Part shown: positions 1 to 10,097 of the stretch, one piece after another
How the letters are laid out: every line of letters starts with the position of its first letter
Numbering within the stretch: position 1 is the first letter of the stretch
Notes under the pieces: model-generated
What the model was told of the DNA's origin: nothing
What the model saw: only the letters and a program-made list of their open reading frames with translations
The model's database searches: none
Made by a program: the position numbers and the translations under genes
From: Chara braunii
Lineage: Eukaryota > Streptophyta > Charophyceae > Charales > Characeae
Reading direction: 5' to 3'
Length of the DNA: 22,763 nt
Assembly (NCBI GenBank): GCA_003427395.1
Contig: BFEA01000728.1
Coordinates: 451,676-474,438 of the forward strand

Positions 1-57
1 TGCTTGGCATTCGTATACACTGCTGTGTGTGCATGTGTTTTAATATGTTTTACAAAG

Positions 58-79
58 AGAGCGAGAGAGCGAGAGAGCA

Positions 80-148
<69 letters not shown>
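58..148. repeat. (GA)n microsatellite
   Basis: A perfect (GA)30 run occupies 89-148. It is preceded by an interrupted GA/GCGA tract (58-88). It is one of four long GA tracts in the window (also 16936-16988, 20675-20750 and 22700-22763). Reading frames across it encode only Arg-Glu or Ser-Leu dipeptide runs, so I do not call a gene here. Confidence 0.98.
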
Positions 149-152
<4 letters not shown>

Positions 153-258
153 TCAGTCTTTCCTCTATCTATCTGTCTATACATCGGTCTGTCTATCTGA
201 ACCTCGACATGTTTGTCCATCTGTCTGTCTGTTTGCCCATTTGTCTCTCTGTCTGACT
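149..258. repeat. Degenerate TCTG/TCTA tetranucleotide tract
   Basis: Directly after the GA run the sequence is rich in TCTG and TCTA tetramers (for example 167-180 and 218-232), then becomes irregular. It looks like a decayed compound microsatellite. No function is evident. Confidence 0.7.
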
Positions 259-1118
259 CATGTTGCCAACCCCCTCTCTCTATGGTTGTATAGCAATCAG
301 CCATAGTTGAAGGCGTTGTTGATTACCGACTCATAAAAGCAGTTGATCAATCCCTACCAATCCCTGACACCCTGTTATAGTATACCTTTATCTCATCGGT
401 TAGTTCCTCTAGATTTTGCTACCTGATTGTTATTTTGTAATGTTTTTTTGTATAATGATAATTTTTGAAAAGGAAGGCTGCCAGAGTAGCGAAGAGCCTA
501 AGAAACAATCCGGGGAATTTGAGGCTCCTTGTGCCTGACACTCCCCTGAAAGGAAAGTCCAACAATGGAAAGCAATGAGGATCATAGTGCCTTGTTCTAG
601 GAACCAACTTCTTGTGCCAGTGAGATGCTGTGCACACAAATGACTGGAGTAGAGTTGCAGAAATTGAAGCTAATTTTTTTGAAAACATCTCCTCATTTCT
701 TGTGATTGGCCAGTCCATTCAGTTAAAGTAATTGTGGTTCCCATTTGATGACTTGATGAGAGGCTATTTTTTAACATCTGATGAGCAACCACACAACTAA
801 ATGATCCCGACTATATGACTTGATGTCCTTGTTTCATCTCTATACTCTTAAAGTGAATAGCAGGTCTCGCGTACAGCTCCCACACGAGACCCTTTTCCCA
901 ACTGGGCCCAGAGGTTTGTGCTTTCGGGCAGGTTTGTTTTTCTTTTTTTCCTTCCCCCGACGGGTGTGAATGCGATATTGGTCAAGGCAAATCTGGGTCT
1001 AGCCGTGCTGCACGTTTGTTTTTTTGATGGGCTGCACTGTGTCCCCCGTGTTGTCTCGTAGGCTGCGCTGCTCATATTTGTGTACAAGTACATAGCAATG
1101 TTCTGGCGTGTGCTTGCC
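259..1118. other. Intergenic DNA, nothing recognised
   Basis: There are only short overlapping open frames with no recognisable domain and no RNA gene signature. A short stretch around 535-620 shares an 11-base word and a few scattered words with 3645-3745, but this is too weak to call a repeat family with confidence. Confidence 0.5.
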
Positions 1119-1198
1119 TTTTTTTTTCATTTCTTTTTATTCTCCCCCCCCCCGGCCCTCTTTTTTCATTTCTTTTTATTTCCCCCCCCCCTGCCCCC
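1119..1198. repeat. Tandem T-tract/C-tract repeat (two units of about 40 bp)
   Basis: Two adjacent units (about 1119-1158 and 1159-1198) each run poly-T, CATTTCTTTTTATT, then a run of about ten C. The second unit repeats the order of the first almost exactly. This is a local tandem duplication of simple sequence. It is purely pyrimidine over long runs, so it is prone to slippage and assembly error. Confidence 0.85.
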
Positions 1199-1578
1199 GC
1201 CTCCACATGTCGGCCTTGAGATAATGCCCCACATAATTCAGGGCATATGCATACTAGCAGTTTGTGGAATGCATCTAACCGCAATTATGACGAGGCCAGG
1301 ATGAATCTAACTGTAATGATCCCTACAACTTCATGCAAAAAGCCCTTATGTGAGTTTAGGGTATCGATCCGCTAGTCACGACATGTGCAAATTGAGAATG
1401 TCTACCGCTACAGCGCCGAAAGATAAACCGCCTCTTCGTCTTTCTCTCGTCCCTCGTTGTATCCTCCCCCTATGTTCTTGGGCGTGGTCGATTGGTCGCC
1501 AGTCGAGATGGTCAGATCAAGCCGAAAGAGTGGATTGATGCTCGCGGCTTGAACGACCACCTCCATTATGCGAAAATT

Positions 1579-2001
1579 TCAATGGTCCCGCCTTTCTCGA
1601 TTCTCCAGAACCTTTCTTCTTTTGTCCTCCTCATCTATACCCCTCGCTGCCCACATTACACGTCGGTGCCCCGTGGCCTTCCACGCTATAAATTTGAGCA
1701 GCCCTCTCCCGTCCTCCTCTTTGATCTCACGTGCAATATTGTGCGAGCTATACGCGAAGCCTGCAGCACCGAATAGGCTAGACTTGCCCAAGGAACGGGC
1801 GGAGTGACGGCGTGGGGTGGACTTAGCGATAGACTCGGGGTAAGGTAGTCCGAGGGACAGCGGTGGTGGAGACGACAATGCAGCCAGCGGCAGGGCCTTG
1901 TGGCTATGCCAGCTTGCGCTTGGTTGGCTATGGCAGCTGTGCACACGGAGTGCGAGCGTTGTTGAGATTTTTGAAAAGCGAGGGACTTGCTTCTTCTCCA
2001 T
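1579..2001 (-). CDS. Hypothetical ORF with a targeting-peptide-like start
   Basis: This is a 140-codon open frame on the minus strand, starting at an ATG at 1999-2001. I recognise no family. The first 90 or so residues are rich in Ser, Ala, Arg and His with few acidic residues (for example RRHSARSLGKSSLFGAAG), a composition like a plastid or mitochondrial transit peptide. The second half is charged (EIKEEDGRG, DEEDKRRKVLENRERRDH). A GTGAGA word on the coding strand near 1728 could be a 5' splice site, so this might be a first exon that ends early. On the other strand a TATAAAT at 1687-1693 is equally compatible with the region being non-coding. It could simply be a chance ORF in moderately GC-rich DNA, and I consider that at least as likely. 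Confidence 0.2.
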   Translation of the reverse strand: MEKKQVPRFSKISTTLALRVHSCHSQPSASWHSHKALPLAALSSPPPLSLGLPYPESIAKSTPRRHSARSLGKSSLFGAAGFAYSSHNIAREIKEEDGRGLLKFIAWKATGHRRVMWAARGIDEEDKRRKVLENRERRDH

Positions 2002-3008
2002 CGCTGCTTTGTTCGAGTGTCAAGTGTGATGAAGACTAAGTGTGGATACTCAGTCGTGTGCATGGCATTGGTTGCAAGTGTCTATGGATGTTGAATGATT
2101 CGCTGTCAGAAAGTCTATGGATGTATGGATGGTTGAGAAGTTAAAAACTAAGTGATTGCCCTTGTTATGTTTGCATGCATGGGTGCGCACCTAGAGGTAA
2201 TGGGGTATCGTACATCTGCATGAGTGTATGAGTGTGTTGATGCCTTTTTTCCCTGACTAATTGCCGATCGCTGCACTCAGTGCCTGTGTGAGATCGCCAT
2301 CTGCCTTTTCCCTCCCTTCTTTCGTTTGTGCACAATCGCCAAGTGTCAGTCTTCTTGTTCACCTAGTGCGTGCACTCGGGCGACTAGTGACATCGGTTGC
2401 GACAACTAAGTTGTTCCACCCGATTCCTCTGCCTCCCAGCCATCGTTGTTTTGTTGAAGGTGGCAATTTTGATTGGAGTCGCCATGCATTAATTGCTTGC
2501 ATTTGATTGGAGGTTGGGTTTGTGAGGACACGTGAAGAATTGCATGGAGTCCACATTTGCCAACTTGAGTGTGAGCTCGGGTAATTGCCCGTGTTGGACC
2601 CTTATATTGATTCGCCACATCGACCTTCCCCCTTTTTCGATTGCAGTCGAAGACGGACTTTACTGCGACACGGATGTGCAGAGGACGCTACTGCGGACCA
2701 ATCGGGTTCACCTCTACCACCTGCCTAAAGCATGTCATATAGGGGGAGTTGGGTTTGTATTGATTGATTGGTTTTCCTCCCCCTCGTTGATCCTGCCTTA
2801 CACCGATCTGATAGTGTTTCCCTTGTCAGTGGCACACGCCACGCGGAAGCCTTAGTTTAACCGTCGTTCGTGCTGGCTCGAGAACGTGTGTTCCTGGCGG
2901 AGGTTGATGTTGGGTTATAAAGGATCCGTGCGGTTCCTGGATCTCTCCCAGCACGCGTGAGCTCTTTCCGTGAGCTTCAGGACCCTGGTACCTCCGCTCC
3001 CACCACCA
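2002..3008. other. Intergenic DNA with a TATA-like site near 2916
   Basis: No recognisable gene. A plus-strand ORF of about 107 codons (2532-2855) shows no domain. A TATAAA word at 2916-2921 is followed by GC-rich DNA and could be a core promoter or part of a decayed LTR, but nothing downstream on the plus strand supports a transcript. Confidence 0.4.
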
Positions 3009-3251
3009 TCAGACGACGAGGACTCTAGTCAATCTGACAGATATCATTGGCCGGATTCGGGTCTCCCTTTTATTCTTGGTCCCCATGAAAAGGGCGGCGT
3101 GAACCTGACGTAGATTAGGGGCTAGTTTCAGTTCTTTTGCGGAATTGTATATTTCATTCCTGAGCATGATTGCATTTTGCACGTCCTGGCCCTTCAGTTC
3201 CCCGCCCAAAATCATCGGCCATGCCCCACCTACTCTGATCGGCGATCCCAC
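3009..3251 (-). CDS. Unassigned short ORF, coding-like composition
   Basis: This is an 80-codon minus-strand frame. The nominal start at 3251 is GTG, and the frame stays open about eight codons further upstream, so no convincing start is visible. The residues are well mixed, with segments such as KGQDVQNAIMLRNEIYNSA and KELKLAPNLRQVHAALFMG. This looks more protein-like than the repeat-derived frames around it. I do not recognise a family. It could be a decayed exon or a transposon gag fragment. The plus strand over the same interval has no competing candidate. Confidence 0.2.
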   Translation of the reverse strand: MGSPIRVGGAWPMILGGELKGQDVQNAIMLRNEIYNSAKELKLAPNLRQVHAALFMGTKNKRETRIRPMISVRLTRVLVV

Positions 3252-3298
3252 GAGTACCGGACGTTGTGCAGGGCGTCAGGTTAGCGTATCACAAATCG

Positions 3299-3457
3299 CC
3301 CCCCCCCACCAATGGCCCTACCCTTAGGGTCTTTGGCCATCACGGGTGTTACTCGATGGGGGCAGGGGGAGTAGATGGGAGGCACATTTACTGGCAAAAT
3401 GCACGGTCTTTGCGTTAGCCGCCCCCCCCACAAGCGACCCTACCCTACTCTTTGACC
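3299..3457. repeat. Imperfect tandem repeat with C-run starts
   Basis: Two diverged units start with a run of C followed by CAC and then contain CCCTACCCT and CTTTG(G/A)CCA (first near 3299-3340, second near 3421-3460). The unit spacing is about 122 bp. The second unit runs into the left copy of the 20-bp repeat at 3458. Confidence 0.5.
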
Positions 3458-3765
3458 ACCAACGGCTTGTCAGGCAATATGCATCCATTGTAAGATATAG
3501 TTATGCTTGCTGCAGGGGTCCCCTATATAGGCTTAGGAGTAGTGGTAGGTAAATAGTGAAAGGTGAAATTGATAGAACAATACAGCTTAGTTTTTTTTCT
3601 TGGAAAAAAAAAAAGTTTCAAGTGTGATCCTTGAATCTCTGCAACTGACACTCCCAAAGAAACATGAACAATCATGCTGCCTTGGAAGCAAATCCCTTCT
3701 TTAGCACTTTGAGCATGCATGTCCGAACCGAGTATCAAACACAAAACCAACGGCTTGTCAGGCAA
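3458..3765 (+). mobile_element. Short retroposon-like insertion flanked by a 20-bp direct repeat
   Basis: The 20-mer accaacggcttgtcaggcaa occurs exactly at 3458-3477 and again at 3746-3765, bracketing 268 bp (3478-3745). A perfect repeat of this length at the edges of one short block is what a target-site duplication looks like after LINE-type target-primed integration. The block ends in an A-rich string (caaacacaaa) directly before the right copy, so the element would read on the plus strand. It also contains an internal T-run and A-run near 3590-3615. I see no A/B box and no ORF, so it may be a non-tRNA SINE, a truncated LINE end or a small processed RNA. A chance tandem event is the alternative. 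Confidence 0.55.
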
Positions 3766-4230
3766 ACACCGTGGCCCTTGCGCAAGCAACATTATGTTTA
3801 CAACAATCTGTTTCGTTGAGCGTTAAACCAACAATGACAATTTCCTCAATTATTATCATCGGTTTCTTATCCTGGGAACAACCAGGACTACGGTTGAGTT
3901 CCACCCAGGATAATTGACTTTCCAAAAGTCCTCTTCATCGACACCTTCCGTTCCATACATCTACATCCAGTGACGTTTCCAAGTTCCTCTTTGCATGAAT
4001 TCCGCATTAATCTACGCACGATATTACTTCCATTCACAATCAGCGGCAGGGTCAGAAGTGATTTGACACTCACCCAGGTTGAAGAAGTGCCTCGCCGCCC
4101 GAGTGGTCCCACTGCTCTGCCCAGTAACAGTATAAGTCACAGGGGCCCAGCCGGCCACGATAGCTTGGAAAAGTCTCCCAAGCAGCGCCCCCCAGGCCTC
4201 GTCCACTCGCGGAGCTCATCACATATGTGA
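3766..4230. other. Intergenic DNA, nothing recognised
   Basis: Short frames on both strands show no domain. The plus-strand frame used by the following low-stop region begins directly after a TGA at 4228-4230. Confidence 0.5.
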
Positions 4231-6036
4231 ACCTGCACGCATGAGACACAAGGGTCATATCACACAAAGGTCGGGTCCTTCTCTTCGCCTCGTTTTGGCA
4301 GACTGTTTACCTATAGTCTTGGCGTACCACGGTCGTCTCTGTCAGTCGTCGCCACTACACTCGGTCAACCTCCTCTCGGTCAGTCAGTCCCGTGCGTTTG
4401 TCCACTTACGGTGAGTCAGTCTCCATACTCACTTCCCACCTACCCCATCATGAACACCTTTGTCTGTAGAAGTGGTCATCGCCTAAATGCCCCACCACGA
4501 CCACATGCTTTTCCACCTACCCACTCTTCAACACACACAAAACTCTCTGTTCAACATAACTTTCCTTCCCACTATTCCCCTATCCCTGTGGACCCCCCAC
4601 TGTACGATCCTTTCCTTCTCACTTACTTTCCCTCTAACCTCACCGCTCAAACTGATTTTTCTGTCTTGGAAGAGCGCCTAGTCAGTGAATTCTCATCCTT
4701 CATAACGGCACTGTCTAAATCTACCTCCCTTTCCCCCATCGCAGTTGATGAATCTATCCAACGAATATTCGTCTTGGACCCCACCACTGCATCATTATTA
4801 TCGCTCCATCTCTTCAGCCTCTCGCTCGTCATATCATCCTCGTTCGCCAATCTCCAGGCATACTTCGTTGAGAAGCGCTACGCCTTATCACTTGTCATTA
4901 ACGACCTACTAAAGTACATGGAAAGTGTCTCATTCTCAACTTTTTAAAATAGCGCACGTTCATTCTTCTTCCTTATGCGTAAACAAGTTATGGAGTTGCT
5001 TTCTCACTCCTTTTATTCCGACCTCCTAATCTCTCTCATGTTTGTCGGCTCTCACTGTCTAGCATTTTTCTGCACCAAAGAGCAAGCCCGTGCAAGAGAA
5101 AGTTTGGCTATATACCGGGAGCAGTATGAGCACGACCTGCAGATTCTATTTCACTATTTCTCCTTGTGTGTTGCCAATACGAACAAACCATCATCAAAGT
5201 TTTGGGTCAACACTGAATTGTTGAGCAGAAGCGGAGAACCTTCCTTCTTTTGGATCTCTACCTGCGTTTGTATCTCTAATCGCCTTCTTCTTCAAGTGCT
5301 TCTTCGAGCAGCTAATCAAGGACGACTTCGGTCATGTATTTGTGCATGCCCTCCTCTCCTCAGGTCCAGGCCCCTGGTTTTGACTCCTCACTGAGAGGAT
5401 TTGCATCGTTGATCCTTATTACTATCCGGCTCCGAAGCAACCAAGATAACCTTGTCACCTGTCGTTGTCAGTTTTTCCTCGACTAATCCTCAACTTAAAG
5501 GAAGACACTCACATTTTCATCTTCCTCGACTCCGAAGATCAAGATGTCGCCCAGGAAAAAGGTTGAGGGTTTCTTCCTCTAGGAATAAGCAGTCTTGTCG
5601 TTCTTTACATTTCGCCTCAACGCTGAGCAGCCTTCACCAGGAAGGCCCATTCCTCTGCAGCAGCTTCAGATATTACCTAGTCCACCTACCGTTGCACCAT
5701 CCCCTCCCCCTCCCCCTCTTTAGCCCTCCTCGGACACCCCTAAGACCCCTTGGTCTAGGAGAAAACCACGTGTTTTTAGATACCTGGACTTCTTCTTCAT
5801 CCTTTGCATTTGCATTTTCTTTTTCCTCACCATCTTCATTTATCTCCTCGTGATTTTTTAACCCTCCTTTTTCTCTCCCCCTAAGATCTCAGATATGTGC
5901 GCTTACACAAACCAATTTGACTGAGAACTTGTTGATTAAACTTGTGGTTAATAATTTGAATTCTTTGCAATCTCTCGTTGATCTATCTGTTTCAACTAAG
6001 TTGCATGATCTCTATAATACTTTAGTAATCTCTTAA
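4231..6036 (+). pseudogene. Decayed gag-like or unassigned protein gene, single low-stop frame
   Basis: One plus-strand frame runs from after the TGA at 4228 to the TAA at 6034. It is about 600 codons long and contains only four internal stops (4945 TAA, 5392 TGA, 5410 TGA, 5851 TGA). The first in-frame ATG is 4450. The frame reads, in order: a His/Pro-rich start; a hydrophobic and acidic stretch around FSVLEERLVSEFSSFITALS; a segment ending LSLVINDLLKYMES before the first stop; a charged helical piece (EQARARESLAIYREQYEHD); a basic patch (RLRRSRCRPGKRLRVSSSRN) typical of nucleic-acid binding; a Pro-rich linker; and a tail ending KLHDLYNTLVIS. I recognise no family. A retroelement gag upstream of the DIRS-like pol at 8978-10745 is the natural guess. 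The strand is pyrimidine-rich, which lowers stop frequency and weakens the argument. A second frame also reads plausibly over 5240-5350, so small frameshifts may exist. Confidence 0.4.
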
Positions 6037-6064
6037 TGTTTTTCTTGCTTCATGCTACTTGGGG

Positions 6065-6090
6065 AAAAAAAAAAAAAAAAAAAAAAAAAA
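6065..6090 (+). repeat. Poly(A) tract (26 bp)
   Basis: A clean run of 26 A lies just downstream of the end of the low-stop frame. It is one of several A runs between 6065 and 8803 (others at 6234-6255 interrupted, 7017-7029, 8062-8085 interrupted, 8683-8704 and 8784-8803). The series suggests retroposed inserts or a tandem family with A-tails between the gag-like region and the pol remnant. Confidence 0.9.
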
Positions 6091-8107
6091 CAGAGAAAGA
6101 GTGACAAGGAAAGCAGGATAAAGATGAGGGGAAACAAAAAGCGGTATCAGGGACGATGAAAGTGAACAATCATCAGCAAAACGACTTTAAAGTAGTGTAT
6201 CTCAATCTACACTATCCTTTGCATTCGAAATGGAAAAAAAAAAGGGAAAAAAAAAAAGGAACAAAGCAAGTAAAGAACAGGGAAGCGGTGAGAGCAGTGA
6301 AGGTAAGGGGGGATCACATATGCTGTCTTCCAATGCAACTTTTAATCGTATGACCTTACATACCAGGTCCCTTCAGTTTTTAGGTCCCATGCAGTGTCTT
6401 CTGTAATCTTGAAAATATGATATGTTTTACAAAAAAAAACTTGAGGCAACTTCAGCATCCGCGCGAACCATATAATCACATGAGAACTTCACGTCAAGCC
6501 AAGTTTTATGATCAAATGCCTCGACTATGCGTATCATCTTTCCTATGACCCCGGGCGTAACTCGACGTCACTTGATCCAACCATGGTCGATTTAAAGACA
6601 TATTTCTTTTTATTCCTTGACCTTGCCCCCACCCACCACCACCTTCTCTCAACCCAAGCCTCTAAGGAAGAAAACGGGACGTGCCGCTAAGCCTCCATTC
6701 TGTACATACAGACTCATTTTTAACAGGTTCAGCACTTGCTATATGCATAATGAAACCGGTCGGTTAGAAGCGTGCTCTTTCTTCTCATCATTTATCTTCA
6801 ACACTTACCCTCTAACGCTCTCATTCATATGCTACTTTGCTTGGAGAAGCGCCAAAAAATCGCTCAGAAAACTCTCAACGTTGCACATCAAGTACCTCCA
6901 TTATGCATATACTGACCGCTCCTCACGATGTTTTTGGGTGATATATGCACAATGAAAGTACACGATGTGTAGTGAACCTCTACATAACTGTCTCTCTGCC
7001 ATTTTCAGGGACACTTAAAAAAAAAAAAATGGGCAAGAAGAAAGGGAACCCAAGGTAGCATCATCGGACAAAACGATGACCAATAAAGGGATCAGTAAAC
7101 CAGGTTAGCCAATATTGTGATTGCTAAACGACGCCGCTGTGTAATTATCATCAAATCGACCTTATAAACTAAGAAGAATCAATCTTCCCCTGCCTTGTGC
7201 TCTCTAGCACCTTAATCTACCAACTCACCCTCTTACCCCCTGAAGAACCCTATAGTCTCGTCTCAACAAATCCCACGATTATGGAACCTTCCCCATTATC
7301 AATCCCACCTAATTAGACGTGCTTTCAAAGATCATCCTACCAATCTCAATTCTTGCGTAAATCTCTAGCATGACGACAGTTAAAATTGCAAATGGAGTCT
7401 ATCTCGCATGCGTTGCAGAGGGAACCAACGGGTAAACAAGGGAGGAAGGATACAAAAGGACAAATCTCAAGCCAAGTAACGAGGAAGAAGAAGGGTTGGA
7501 AAAAATCTAAGGAAATCAAATACTCTAATCATGCATGAATGATGTTTCCTTCCTTATATTCTGCTGTTTGTTTTGCATGTTGCACCACAAAGGAGGATCA
7601 AATCAACGTTTTTGACAATCTTGTTGTTCTCCCTTTTCAACTCTTTGTCAGAACTCGTTTCACACTTTTCCATAATCCAATCATGAGAAGTAATTTATCT
7701 TATATTTCATATCCTTTTTATTTTTCTTCTTCTCCTTGCTCTCCATTTTTTACCACTTTTTTTCTCAATTGCCTTCATCTTTGGTCAACTACTTAATCGA
7801 TCATTTTAGTACCCTTTGGCTTGTGAAAGCATGCTACCTGCCCCTTATTCTATACAAGAAGATTTTTTTTTTCGACGACTTTACTCAGCTTGGGTTACGG
7901 TCAATGTTTCTTTGCTAATCGCTAGTGAAAGTGAAAACCCTTCAAAGCCAAGCCCTCCGATCTCAGCCTATAAGAGAAATGCATGTTATTGTTCGTCAAT
8001 TACGTGAGTCTTACAATGACATTCCAACAAACTCTTCCCAAAATAATGGATTAAAGAAAAGAAAAAAAAAAAAGGGAAAAAAAAATGATAACAATAGGAA
8101 AAGGGCT
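6091..8107. other. A-rich and T-rich intergenic DNA with short frames only
   Basis: Frames of 60-112 codons occur (for example 6617-6955 and 7539-7796 on the plus strand), but none shows a domain I recognise. The DNA holds repeated GGAAAAAA-type stretches and A runs. It may be an insertion separating parts of one older retroelement. Confidence 0.4.
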
Positions 8108-8139
8108 AAATAAGAAGGGAATAATAATAAATAAAAAAC

Positions 8140-8717
8140 AACATTCATCCTTTCTGATATTGCGGTATCTCTGCTCCACGTGGCAACATATCAGCACTTG
8201 TCCCTCACACCTAGGGCTGGTGTCCTACCACCTGTCGCAAATCATTATTTTCCTTAGCCTAATTTTGAAATAACTAACCCTCAACTTCACCAATAAAATG
8301 TTACGACCGCACCACATGGTAGCACATCAGCACTGCAAGACTAAAAGTTGTTGTCCTTCGATCTGCTACTTAATAAAATTTTTGTTCAAAGAAAAAAAAG
8401 GAGGAAAGCATAATATCATCAACGATGATTCAACCCTAGTAATATTGTAATATCATTGCGCCACGTGGCATCACGTCAACACCTGCCTCTTATACCAAGG
8501 GTTATTGTCTTGCCATCTGCCGTAAGTTGCTCTCATAACCACTCTCTGCTTGAGCCTAATTTTTGCGATGACCAACCTTCGCTTGCACCGATGGATGTTA
8601 CGACAACACCACATGATAACACATTTGCACCCCGTCTTCAAGGCTGAATATTGTTGTCATTAGAGCATCCCCACTACCACCTAAAAAAAAAAAAAAAAAA
8701 AAAAGGAGGAAAGCATA
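8140..8717 (+). repeat. Tandem repeat pair of about 285-305 bp with CACGTG cores and A-tails
   Basis: Two diverged direct copies (about 8140-8412 and 8425-8717) share an ordered set of landmarks. Each has a gatattg/aatattg start, a CCACGTGG core (8176 and 8461, spacing 285), a gttacgac word, a second CCACATG core (8312 and 8609) and a poly(A) run followed by ggaggaaagcata (ending 8412 and 8717). Each copy also looks internally doubled, with CCAC(G/A)TGG...TCA.CAC recurring about 136-148 bp apart. In copy two the CACGTG is the centre of a 10-bp palindrome, GCCACGTGGC (8460-8469), the plant G-box form. A third A run with related flanks follows at 8784-8803. Confidence 0.8.
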
Positions 8718-9307
8718 GAGTAATAACAAGGATCTATTGATATTAAGCCAATCAACGAATACCCACTCCTTGCTATAAGAAGGAAAAAAAAAAAAAAAAA
8801 AAAGCAGAAAGGAAAAGGACGAAGAAAAAAGTGAAGGGAACAAACGAACAACGCAAGAACTAGACTGAGAACAAGCAAAGAGAGGAGAGCAGATAAAGAT
8901 ATAAGATAAAGTAAATGGCTTTATCTGAGCAACTATGTTTTCTCTACAAATGGATCAATGACTCAAAACAGTCCTAGCAACCTCAGACGCTGTCATCTGA
9001 AAAAATTGTCCTCAATTCCTCAACTAGGAAATCATCGAGAGATATACTCAATCGGTTGACTAAAGGCGTGAGTTTGAAATTTGAAGTAACTAAGCACAAC
9101 GAACCCTCCAATATTCATGATCTTTATATGATGGTTAAGGATGTTCTTTCGGCTTCAGGAGGGCGCTTAAGTTGAAAGAATCAACACCCATCGTTTTGCC
9201 CAACTATGAACTTCCTCCCACCTTTGCTGATTTTGCTTCTACTAACGTCCAAACGTTGCTACAACAAGGAGTGATTGCTGTGTCAGGCTCACCTGAGGTT
9301 ATAAACT

Positions 9308-9688
9308 TTGTTTTTGTTATTGAGAGTTTTAGGAAACTTATTTTTTTTATCGATCATAAATATTCTCGAATTTCATTATCAATCCATAGAAGACGCAGTC
9401 GCTGTTATGGATGACTCTCTTGTTCACGATTTTTTAGTTACCTTTAACATCAAAAATGGTTATTATCACGTCCTAGTCAACCCCTCATCCCACCCCTTTA
9501 TGGTATTCAGATGGAATGAAATGACTTACCAATTTAATACCCTCCGTTTTGGAATCTCATCTCCTTGTTGGATTTTTACTACGATTATGCAAGAGGTCAT
9601 GACAGTTATCAGAAGCAGGGGTGTGCATATCTTTTTGTACATTGACGACAACCTATCAACTCATAAAAAAATTGTTGTCTGTTTATGA
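9308..9688 (+). pseudogene. Reverse transcriptase core with YIDD
   Basis: This fragment is the best preserved part of the RT domain of the 8978-10745 remnant. It runs from the region before box 2 (SIEDAVAVMDDSLVHDF) through FNIKNGYYHVLVNPSSHPFMVF, the QFNTLRFGISSPCWIFT motif and the FLYIDDN box. YIDD in place of YMDD and the NGYYHV/FRWN/FGISS pattern are characteristic of the DIRS/PAT/Ngaro group rather than of Gypsy or Copia. It ends at a TGA (9686-9688) soon after YIDD. The family reading should continue, so sequence is lost or shifted between about 9655 and 9754. Confidence 0.75.
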
Positions 9689-10097
9689 AACTCATTCTTA
9701 ATCACCTCATTTTTCATAAACTATGATTTTTCTTAAGCCCGAGCAAGTGTTAAGTAATTCCCTCGCAATTCAATCGTTTCCTGAGATTCAGAATAGATTC
9801 GCACGAGAAGAGAATCAAGGTACCAAGTGACAAATCCGAGAAAATCATTACGCTAATTACTGACGGTAGCAGGAAGACTGAACTAACTTCTAGGAAGGTT
9901 GCCTCATTGGTCGGTAAACTCATTTCTCTCTCAAGAGTCTTCCTTACAGCCTCCCTCTACTATTCTGATCTTCACGCATCTCTAGTTGGTTGCGATTGGA
10001 ATGCCTAATGAAACTCTTAGCCGAGTTCAAGAAGGACCTTGCTTGGTGGCTTGAACACCTTCCTATTCTTCCTGGCAGACTGTGAACGGTCAGATAA

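Noticed and set aside
50-306. ORFs on both strands across the first GA tract
   Set aside because: They encode long Arg-Glu or Ser-Leu dipeptide runs caused by the microsatellite.
535-660. Shared repeat family between 535-660 and 3645-3745
   Set aside because: Only an 11-base word (ctgacactccc) and a few short words match, too little to claim homology by eye.
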